From an uncultured Planctomycetaceae bacterium (GTDB lineage: Bacteria; Planctomycetota; Planctomycetia; Pirellulales; Lacipirellulaceae): DNA of 8,019 nt. The notes under the pieces are model-generated. The model did not search any database and was not told where the DNA came from. It saw only the letters and a list, made by a program, of their open reading frames with translations. Made by a program: the position numbers and the translations under genes. The DNA is taken from contig CALMBE010000506.1 of assembly GCA_937860165.1 (NCBI GenBank), positions 1 to 8,019 on the forward strand, written 5' to 3'. Positions 1 to 5,504 of this stretch are shown in pieces; the stretch's first letter is position 1, and every line of letters begins with the position of its first letter.

Positions 1-200
1 GAGGGGGGAACAACTTCCTCCGGTTTGGGTCCTTCGAGCGACAGGGGATAGACTGCTACAGCAGCGGGCGATTCCTGAGCAGCGCCACCGGTTTGGGCAT
101 CGACTATCGGTGCCAGAACGAGCCAGCACCCACCGAGGAGCACACCCAGCGTAAATTTGCAGTAACTCATTTTCTGCCGCCAGGGGTGCCTATTCTGCAT
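1..200 (-). CDS. N-terminal part of an unidentified exported protein (runs off left edge)
   Basis: On the minus strand an open frame runs from an ATG to the left window edge without a stop. From the ATG at 170 it encodes a short n-region (MSYCKF), a hydrophobic core (about residues 7-22, TLGVLLGG...LVLAP) and a likely signal-peptidase site after VDA. A Gly/Ala/Pro-rich mature start follows. This is a clear Sec signal peptide, so the protein is exported. Two further in-frame ATGs lie at 200 and 215, and a TGA at 248-246 closes the frame upstream. No start has a good Shine-Dalgarno. I chose 200 because it adds Arg and Lys residues ahead of the core, but 170 and 215 are equally possible. The gene follows the adaptor gene at 384-2156 in the same direction after about 180 bp, so they may be co-transcribed. 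Too little is present to name the product; a second efflux component is only a guess. Confidence 0.72.
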   Translation of the reverse strand, partial: MQNRHPWRQKMSYCKFTLGVLLGGCWLVLAPIVDAQTGGAAQESPAAVAVYPLSLEGPKPEEVVPP

Positions 201-259
201 CGGATTGCATTTCATATTGGTGCTGCCGTGCGATTGGTCAAAAGGTCACGACGGAGACA

Positions 260-273
260 AGTCGTAAGTCGTA
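260..273. repeat. Heptamer direct repeat, two copies
   Basis: AGTCGTA occurs twice in tandem (260-266, 267-273), followed by AGGAG. It is short and could be chance. It is listed because three other tracts in the window's spacers have the same 7-bp period. Confidence 0.35.
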
Positions 274-320
274 AGGAGTTCACAGTTTTACATTCGTGAG
301 AGATGAAGGAAGGAACTGGA

Positions 321-343
321 AACCCGCCTTCGCGGGAATGACA
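321..343. repeat. dRS3-like hairpin repeat; possible weak terminator for the adaptor gene
   Basis: CCCGC (323-327) and GCGGG (332-336) form a 5-bp GC stem around a CTTC loop, followed by AATGACA. The core resembles the widespread ATTCCC-N8-GGGAAT element known as dRS3 in Neisseria and found dispersed in many other genomes. Here the right arm keeps GGGAAT, while the left arm has AAACCC in place of ATTCCC. Read on the minus strand it lies about 50 bases after the adaptor stop codon, and the stem is followed by TTTCC. It could therefore act as a weak intrinsic terminator between the adaptor and the exported-protein gene. The hairpin is seen directly; its repeat-family membership is inferred from resemblance. 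Confidence 0.5.
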
Positions 344-358
344 GAACCTTACCCCCAG

Positions 359-379
359 CCACTAGCCACTGACCACTGA
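359..379. repeat. Tandem heptamer tract (CCACTRR x3)
   Basis: Three consecutive 7-bp units are seen: CCACTAG, CCACTGA, CCACTGA. The tract ends five bases before the last base of the adaptor stop codon, on its downstream side. A related tract lies upstream of the PII gene at 5018-5045. Confidence 0.6.
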
Positions 380-383
380 CTTC

Positions 384-2156
384 CTACTCCTTGTCCTCTT
401 TCTTCGGTTCTTCCTTGACAATCTTGTCCCCTTCGGCAAGTCCTGAGAGGACTTCGACCAGCTTTTCCTTGGATCGACCGAGCTTGACTTCCCTGCGCAC
501 GGGTTCTTCGTTCTCGCGTTCGAGCAACATCACGTATTTCACTTTCTCGTTCTCTTCATCGGTTTGCACCAAGTCCTTGGGCACCAGCAGGGCATCGGGT
601 TTGTTGTAGGTCTTGACCTTGACCGAACAGCTCATCCCAGCGACTAGCCAATCAGGCAAATCGCGTCCCGTGATTTCAATTTGGACTTCAAACTTTCTGC
701 TACTCCCCGGGACAGTGGCGAGCTTTTCAATCCTGCCGCTGACTTCCGCTTTGTCATCGACCGCGGGGATCACGAGGACGTCTTGGCTTTTCCTGTAGTC
801 TGGCAGTCCCTTCTCGCCGAGATAACAGGTCACCACCAGCGGACGTTGCTTGACAATTGTCATCAACACCGTGTTCGACGTAATCGTCCCATGGGGAATG
901 AGCTTGGTTGACAGGGAACTCAACTCGGCCCATTGACCGTTGATGCAGCGACCGTAGTAAACCGTTCCGTCCGCTGGGGCCCGCAGTTCCATCAACGCCC
1001 GATCGCCAAGCAGCTTGGCATGGTTTTGCACACTTCGGGCCCGGGCGGTTCGCGCTTTTTCGAGTTCAAAGGTACTTTGCGACGTGGCGATTTTCTTAGC
1101 AGTTTCGGCTTGCTCCAAGGCTAGCTTGGCTTGTTTGAGGGCATTCTCGTAGGTGAGATCGGTCCGCGGCAATTGATACTTCAAGGAATAGTCGCGGCTG
1201 GCAGCGTGGAGATCCAAATACAGCTTCGCAGTATCCACAGAGAATTCTTGACGCCGCAACACGATGGCTTCCGTTTCTTCGGTTAGCTCATCGGCCTCGT
1301 ACATCTTCTTGAGTTGCGTGAGCTCTTCTTCCTGCGAAGCCAAATCTTCCTTGGCCGAGTCATAGTAGTAATCAGCAACTCGCACGGAATGGGGGCGATC
1401 CGTATCCAAATAGTGTTCGTGATCTTCGACCAGTTGGTCGTACCGCTCTTTGGACTCTTGATAGGCAAGTTCTAAGAGTTTCAGATCGCGGGGCGACTGC
1501 TCTTCTAATTTCATCAAGGCCAGTTCGTTCAATTGCTGATCGATTGCCTCCTGGGCTAGCTTTTCTTCGAGATCGTCGGCGTCGAAACGGACTAACCAAT
1601 CTCCCTGCTTAACCTCCGTGCCGTGCGGCACGGCCTCCAGCACCTTGAAGCTCGACCAACTCTCGGGGCGAATGGCGACCTCCTGCATCTGGGCCGCTAC
1701 AAAAACACCGTCGAGGGTACTTTCGATCTTGAGTGGTTTGCGTTTGACAACGAACGGCTTGGGGCCTTCTTTATCCGGAGCCTCGGTTTCGTCGTCTGCC
1801 GCTTTTTCTTTGGAATCTTCAGGGGGTTCCGGGTCTGCCGAAGCTTTTTTCTCGGCGGAAGCGCTCGATTTACCGGCTTTCGATTGATCGGACTTCGATT
1901 TTGTCCTGTCGGTCCCCGATCCCTCGTCCGCGGACTCCTCTGGAGCCTCGTCCGCCGACTTTTCGGGGGTTTTTTCCTCAGCCGACTGGGGTTCGGCATC
2001 TTTTTTGGGAGCTTGTTCGGCAATCACCGTGCTCATGGAAAGAAGGTTCAGGGTGGAACCGACTTCGCCCGCTACCGTGTGAATGACGGGAAGGAGCCCC
2101 CAGAACAGTGCCACCGAGGCAGCCGAGATCAGGCAACGTGTGAACTTTCCAGTCAT
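384..2156 (-). CDS. Secreted HlyD/RND-type membrane fusion (efflux periplasmic adaptor) protein
   Basis: The 590-residue protein starts with a Sec signal (basic MTGKFTR, hydrophobic residues 8-28). Residues 48-134 are a low-complexity Glu/Lys/Ser/Ala/Pro segment. A first biotinyl-lipoyl-like half follows at about 170-192 (VPHGTEVKQGDWLVRFDADD). A long, Glu/Lys-rich, probably coiled-coil hairpin covers 193-388. The second lipoyl half starts at 391 (LRAPADGTVYYG), then beta-barrel strands at 430-515. A C-terminal membrane-proximal domain ends in VEVLSGLAEGDKIV (567-580). This order is that of periplasmic adaptors, which bridge an inner-membrane pump to an outer-membrane channel. No pump gene is visible, so substrate and partner are unknown. 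At 590 residues it is longer than the usual 350-450, because of the linker and the long hairpin. The ATG is preceded by ACCTCC, the reverse of a Shine-Dalgarno, so initiation is probably SD-independent. The stop is TAG at 386-384. Confidence 0.85.
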   Translation of the reverse strand: MTGKFTRCLISAASVALFWGLLPVIHTVAGEVGSTLNLLSMSTVIAEQAPKKDAEPQSAEEKTPEKSADEAPEESADEGSGTDRTKSKSDQSKAGKSSASAEKKASADPEPPEDSKEKAADDETEAPDKEGPKPFVVKRKPLKIESTLDGVFVAAQMQEVAIRPESWSSFKVLEAVPHGTEVKQGDWLVRFDADDLEEKLAQEAIDQQLNELALMKLEEQSPRDLKLLELAYQESKERYDQLVEDHEHYLDTDRPHSVRVADYYYDSAKEDLASQEEELTQLKKMYEADELTEETEAIVLRRQEFSVDTAKLYLDLHAASRDYSLKYQLPRTDLTYENALKQAKLALEQAETAKKIATSQSTFELEKARTARARSVQNHAKLLGDRALMELRAPADGTVYYGRCINGQWAELSSLSTKLIPHGTITSNTVLMTIVKQRPLVVTCYLGEKGLPDYRKSQDVLVIPAVDDKAEVSGRIEKLATVPGSSRKFEVQIEITGRDLPDWLVAGMSCSVKVKTYNKPDALLVPKDLVQTDEENEKVKYVMLLERENEEPVRREVKLGRSKEKLVEVLSGLAEGDKIVKEEPKKEDKE

Positions 2157-2257
2157 GGAGGTCTCGCTGAGGGAAAATTAGGCGGGAGGGTCAATCGGCT
2201 TCACCGTTTTGAACCAGAACCACCGTGGATCCGGTAATCTAGGCAAACTTTTCTGCC

Positions 2258-2270
2258 GCTAGATTCTAGC
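2258..2270. promoter_or_regulatory. Perfect 6+1+6 palindrome, possible operator
   Basis: GCTAGA and TCTAGC are exact inverted repeats around one T. The site lies upstream of the adaptor gene (start at 2156) in the shared divergent spacer, where a dimeric repressor of either gene could bind. The symmetry is seen; function is inferred. The arms contain CTAG, a tetramer that is often rare in bacterial genomes. Confidence 0.25.
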
Positions 2271-2421
2271 TTCTCCCCTAGCCAAAACCTACCTGTAAAC
2301 CCTCAAAAAACCGACTCGTCACCGTGGTCACACCAGCCAGCCGCGGAAGCGGGAACTGGTCATATCTGATTTCTGGGCTTTCTCATTCGCGATTGCCCCG
2401 ATTTATGGGCCTAGCCAGCAG

Positions 2422-2450
2422 GTCCACGGACACGCGAAGTAGTCTACAAT
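2422..2450 (+). promoter_or_regulatory. Possible sigma-70-like promoter for the adenosyltransferase gene
   Basis: TACAAT at 2445-2450 matches the -10 consensus at five of six bases. The hexamer 17 bases upstream (GTCCAC, 2422-2427) is a poor -35. Transcription would begin near 2457, giving a leader of about 80 bases. Another TTGACG at 2465-2470 matches a -35 box but has no good -10 at the right distance. Confidence 0.25.
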
Positions 2451-2537
2451 CGATAAGATCATTATTGACGGTTCAAATGGCAATACCGCGAGAATCGACA
2501 ATACCCACCAACTGGTGCGCATCGGTCACTGCTGCAA

Positions 2538-3083
2538 ATGAAAATCTATACACGAACGGGCGACGACGGCAGCACGGGACTCTATGGAGGGGGTCGCGTG
2601 GCAAAATGCCATGCCCGAATCGAAGCTTTTGGGTGCATCGACGAATTGAACGCCGCTTTGGGGGTAGCCCGCACTACGCAGCTCGAAGAGCCCTGCGACA
2701 AACTTTTAGCGTCGATCCAGAATCAATTGTTCGATCTAGGTGCGGAGCTTGCCACTCCCGACGTGGCCACAATGGGAACCGACTACTTGCAGGATTCCGA
2801 TATCGCGCGGCTCGAACAGTGGATTGATCAATTCGACGCGAACCTGCCTGAACTAAGCACTTTCATCCTGCCAGGAGGAACCTCCGGGGCAGCTTGGCTG
2901 CACCTTTGTCGCTGCATCTGTCGACGGGCCGAACGTCTGGTGGTTTCCCTGGGAGAGACCGAAACGGTTCGCCCCGGGGCCCTCAAGTATCTCAATCGCC
3001 TGGGAGATTTACTCTTTGTCCTAGCCCGCAGTGTCAATGCTGCCGCAAAGGTAGGTGATATCCCCTGGCAAAAGTCGCGCTGA
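2538..3083 (+). CDS. pduO: PduO-type cob(I)alamin (corrinoid) adenosyltransferase
   Basis: This enzyme transfers the 5'-deoxyadenosyl group from ATP to the cobalt of reduced corrinoid, making adenosylcobalamin (B12 coenzyme) in the cytoplasm. The 181-residue length is typical of the family. The N-terminal nucleotide-binding motif is at 2-18 (KIYTRTGDDGSTGLYGG). FGCIDELNAALG is at 31-42, and FILPGGT with the family phenylalanine at 109-115. The helix LHLCRCICRRAER (121-133) carries the expected arginines, and YLNRLGDLLFVLAR (151-164) has the conserved Asn153. The ATG at 2538 is fixed by the canonical MKIYTRTGD start and has no obvious Shine-Dalgarno. An unusual point is Cys at 124, 126 and 128 in the active-site helix. 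The gene stands alone in this window, and its client enzyme (for example methylmalonyl-CoA mutase or a B12-dependent reductase) is not visible. MMAB/CobA-type names are used for the same activity. Confidence 0.93.
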   Translation: MKIYTRTGDDGSTGLYGGGRVAKCHARIEAFGCIDELNAALGVARTTQLEEPCDKLLASIQNQLFDLGAELATPDVATMGTDYLQDSDIARLEQWIDQFDANLPELSTFILPGGTSGAAWLHLCRCICRRAERLVVSLGETETVRPGALKYLNRLGDLLFVLARSVNAAAKVGDIPWQKSR

Positions 3084-3144
3084 AGGTTTTTTTCATTTGC
3101 TTCGCCTGGGCTACTTTACTGGAACTTGCCGTGATTTTATCTTA

Positions 3145-3290
3145 CTAGTGCTGTGTCAAAGCGTTATTTTGGGGTGCCATGCTCACGCTGGTACTCCGGC
3201 GTGAGCATGTGAATTGCCGAACAAGCATGGCCACTGCGGAGTACCGCCGTGACCATGGCACCCTCATTTTTCAGTCTGACAAAGCACTAG
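3145..3290. mobile_element. MITE-like palindromic element with CTAG ends, upstream of amt
   Basis: The 146-bp stretch begins CTAGTGCTGTGTCA and ends TGACAAAGCACTAG, inverted repeats matching at 13 of 14 positions. Inside, GGGTGCCATG (3172-3181) is mirrored by CATGGCACCC (3254-3263). Each half also folds alone. The left hairpin has an 11-bp perfect stem (3178-3188 with 3199-3209). The right has a 9-bp stem with one mismatch (3226-3234 with 3249-3257) and an inner GCGG/CCGC stem around AGTA. There is no protein of its own. The TA inside CTAG at each end fits the target duplication of Tc1/IS630-type transposons, for which CTAG is a known preferred site, so this is probably a non-autonomous derivative. 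It ends 87 bp before the amt start and so may have altered amt transcription. Confidence 0.7.
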
Positions 3291-3317
3291 GCTGGTCTGC
3301 CGGGGTCGAACTCGCCC

Positions 3318-3345
3318 TTGTTCTCAGTCCTCAATCCTGTTTAAG
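3318..3345 (+). promoter_or_regulatory. Weak candidate promoter for amt
   Basis: TTGTTC (3318-3323) and TTTAAG (3340-3345) are 16 bases apart in the 87 bp between the MITE and amt. Both hexamers are poor matches to consensus. No sigma-54 type GG-N10-GC site was found in this gap, although ammonium transporters often use one. Confidence 0.18.
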
Positions 3346-3367
3346 ACGGCGACTCTTTCCTCGAGGC

Positions 3368-3371
3368 GGAG
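3368..3371 (+). promoter_or_regulatory. Ribosome binding site of amt
   Basis: GGAG lies six bases before the ATG at 3378. It is the clearest Shine-Dalgarno in the window and supports this start. Confidence 0.65.
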
Positions 3372-3377
3372 ATAGAT

Positions 3378-4793
3378 ATGCAAAAGTTCATTTGGTTTCT
3401 TTTTTCCGCATGCTTAGTCACCGGTACTTTATTGGTATGTGCTCCTGCCGAAGCGCAGGAGTTGAGCGAAGTCGCCGCCAAGGCCGATGCTGCCGCCCTC
3501 GCCGGGCACAACGCCTGGATGCTCACCTCGAGTGCCTTGGTGCTGTTCATGAGTGCCCCAGGGTTGGCGATGTTCTACGGCGGTTTGGTCCGCAGCAAGA
3601 ATGTGTTGAGCATCATGATGCAGTGTTTGTTCTTGATGGGATTGATGACCGTCATCTGGGCCCTCTATGGTTATAGCCTTTCCTTTGGTGGCAACCATGC
3701 CGATGAGTTCGGCAGTAAATTTAGTCCCTACATCGGCAACACCGACTACTTGTTCATGAAAAATGTCGAACGTGTCTGGGATGAATCGACCAAGGCCCCG
3801 ACGGAACCGATGGAAGGAGTCATCCCGCGATATACGCACATGCTGTTTCAAGGGATGTTCTTTATCATCACCCCCGCACTGATTTGTGGTGCCTTTGCCG
3901 AGCGGATGAAATTCAGCTCGATGGTCTTATTCAGTATTCTGTGGGGGACCTTTGTGTACTGCCCCTTGTGCCACTGGGTCTGGGGGGGAGGTATTCTGGC
4001 CTTTGGCTCCGATCATGCCATCAAAGGGGGAGCCCTGGACTTTGCCGGGGGGACGGTAGTGCATATTAGCTCCGGGGTGTCCGCACTTGTCTGTGCTTTG
4101 ATGCTTGGAAAACGCAAAGGCTTCGGCACCGCCGATCTGCGACCTCACAATCTCACCTACACCTCGCTCGGGGCCGCCATGCTGTGGGTTGGGTGGTTTG
4201 GCTTCAATGCCGGCAGTGAATTGGCCTCCGATCATTTGGCAGCCAGCGCCTTCGCGGCGACCCATTTCTCCGCGGCTGCGGGACTGCTTGGTTGGTCGTT
4301 TTACGAATGGCTTACCAATGGCAAGCCAAGCGTTCTCGGGGCCGCCTCGGGGGCAGTCGCCGGGTTGGTTTGCATTACTCCAGCGGCGGGATTCGTGGGG
4401 CCCATGCCGGCCTTGCTGATGGGTGCCCTAGCGGGTGTTGTGTGTGCCCTGGCTTGCGGCAAGCTCAAGGGCAAGTTTGGTTACGACGACTCGCTCGATG
4501 CGTTTGGTGTCCACGGCATCGGCGGGACCCTGGGTGCCGTACTCACAGGCGTGTTTGCCACGCGGGCCTGCTGGGATATCGCCGGGGGCGAACCCCTGGG
4601 AATGATTGAAAGCGGCGGGGTGATGACCGGCCAACTCGTGGCCGTGGCGGTCACTTGGATCTTTAGCCTCGTCGCCACTTTCATTATTCTCCAGCTTGTC
4701 AATGTTGTGCTGGGGCTGCGCGTTAATGAGAATAACGAAGTACGTGGACTCGATATCGCGGAACACGGTGAAGAGGGTTACATTTTTGTATAA
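3378..4793 (+). CDS. amt: Ammonium transporter (Amt family)
   Basis: This 471-residue inner-membrane channel conducts ammonium and is expected to be a trimer. A cleavable signal peptide (1-26, ending AEA) precedes the first membrane helix at about 48-70, as in E. coli AmtB. Pore residues are recognisable: FQGMFF at 157-162 with Phe161 as a gate, the Amt signature beginning DFAGGTVVHISSG at 221 with Asp221 and the first pore His229, WFGFNAGS at 273-280 with the second gate Phe276, and DAFGVHGIGGTLG at 374-386 with the second pore His379. The conserved cytoplasmic tail (446-468, GLRV...GLDIAEHGEEGY), which docks PII proteins, is intact. An extracytoplasmic loop at about 105-152 is long. Start choice rests on the GGAG site and the signal peptide. 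It is followed by PII and glnD on the same strand. The 312-bp spacer with hairpins makes a separate PII promoter possible. Confidence 0.96.
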   Translation: MQKFIWFLFSACLVTGTLLVCAPAEAQELSEVAAKADAAALAGHNAWMLTSSALVLFMSAPGLAMFYGGLVRSKNVLSIMMQCLFLMGLMTVIWALYGYSLSFGGNHADEFGSKFSPYIGNTDYLFMKNVERVWDESTKAPTEPMEGVIPRYTHMLFQGMFFIITPALICGAFAERMKFSSMVLFSILWGTFVYCPLCHWVWGGGILAFGSDHAIKGGALDFAGGTVVHISSGVSALVCALMLGKRKGFGTADLRPHNLTYTSLGAAMLWVGWFGFNAGSELASDHLAASAFAATHFSAAAGLLGWSFYEWLTNGKPSVLGAASGAVAGLVCITPAAGFVGPMPALLMGALAGVVCALACGKLKGKFGYDDSLDAFGVHGIGGTLGAVLTGVFATRACWDIAGGEPLGMIESGGVMTGQLVAVAVTWIFSLVATFIILQLVNVVLGLRVNENNEVRGLDIAEHGEEGYIFV

Positions 4794-4798
4794 GTAAA

Positions 4799-4853
4799 AG
4801 GCGAGCCGTAAGCAGACCACACAAACGGGGGTGTGGTGCCCTCGCCCGGAGGA
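4799..4853. repeat. Double-hairpin intergenic repeat, copy 1
   Basis: It starts six bases after the amt stop codon. The outer arms GGCGAG (4800-4805) and CTCGCC (4841-4846) enclose an inner 7-bp stem, ACCACAC (4816-4822) with GTGTGGT (4831-4837), around an 8-base loop. A near-identical copy lies at 4910-4962. Because the RNA would fold just after amt, it may shield the amt 3' end or attenuate read-through into the PII gene. There is no U-tract, so it is not a standard terminator. Confidence 0.75.
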
Positions 4854-4856
4854 AGA

Positions 4857-4891
4857 ATGTGAGATGTGTGATGTGAAATTGATGATGTGAA
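4857..4891. repeat. Tandem heptamer tract (ATGTGRR-like, five units)
   Basis: Five consecutive 7-bp units are seen: ATGTGAG, ATGTGTG, ATGTGAA, ATTGATG, ATGTGAA. An A-rich run follows. The tract fills most of the gap between the two copies of the double-hairpin repeat. Confidence 0.6.
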
Positions 4892-4909
4892 GAAAGAAAA
4901 AACAATCTC

Positions 4910-4962
4910 AGGCGAGCCGTAAGCAGACCACACTAGCGGGTGCGGTGCCCTCGCCCGGAGGA
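4910..4962. repeat. Double-hairpin intergenic repeat, copy 2
   Basis: Same direction as copy 1, 111 bp downstream and two bases shorter, with the length change in the inner loop. The outer arms are GGCGAG (4911-4916) and CTCGCC (4950-4955). The inner stem pairs ACCACAC (4927-4933) with GTGCGGT (4940-4946), with one A-C mismatch where copy 1 has A-T. The flanks, including AGGCGAGCCGTAAGCAGACC at the left and CCCTCGCCCGGAGGA at the right, are identical between copies. Confidence 0.75.
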
Positions 4963-4985
4963 TCAGATATTGACTTGCCTGCACT

Positions 4986-5014
4986 GCCGGAACTGCGGAG
5001 TACCTTGTTCCGGC
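4986..5014. repeat. Hairpin repeat sharing its loop sequence with the MITE
   Basis: GCCGGAAC (4986-4993) and GTTCCGGC (5007-5014) form a perfect 8-bp stem with a 13-base loop. ACTGCGGAGTACC (4992-5004), which spans the stem-loop boundary, is identical to 3233-3245 within the MITE. It is probably a dispersed intergenic repeat. Confidence 0.6.
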
Positions 5015-5017
5015 CTA

Positions 5018-5447
<430 letters not shown>

Positions 5448-5504
5448 GCCCGGCTCCTCTCCACAATTCAGCGATGAATCGGTGAGCAACGCGGAACTTG
5501 ATTC

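Larger units (their letters stand above)
2157..2537. other. Divergent intergenic region between adaptor and adenosyltransferase genes
   Basis: This 381-bp spacer separates two divergently transcribed genes and should hold promoters for both. It contains a perfect odd palindrome at 2258-2270 (GCTAGA, central T, TCTAGC), about 100 bases upstream of the adaptor start. That could be an operator. There is also a TACAAT box at 2445-2450 facing the adenosyltransferase gene. I see no convincing coding frame, RNA gene or terminator here. Confidence 0.5.

Noticed and set aside
1623..2237. 204-codon plus-strand open frame rich in Phe, Arg and Gly
   Set aside because: It lies antisense to the adaptor gene, opposite its low-complexity linker; the composition is a by-product of the Glu/Lys/Ser-rich codons on the other strand, and it has no recognisable domain.
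2324..2827. 167-codon plus-strand frame covering the divergent spacer and the start of the adenosyltransferase
   Set aside because: It overlaps the well-supported adenosyltransferase in another frame and shows no family motif.
3084..3100. T-run after the adenosyltransferase stop as an intrinsic terminator
   Set aside because: Seven T residues follow the stop, but no convincing GC-rich stem lies directly before them.
3291..3377. Sigma-54 (NtrC-type) promoter before amt
   Set aside because: I looked for GG-N10-GC, also within the MITE and before the PII gene, and found no acceptable match.
3179..3676. 165-codon plus-strand frame beginning in the MITE
   Set aside because: It starts in the palindromic element and then overlaps amt in the wrong frame; the protein looks like noise.
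4799..4962. CRISPR array
   Set aside because: Only two repeat copies, with strong internal hairpins, a low-complexity heptamer tract between them and no cas genes.
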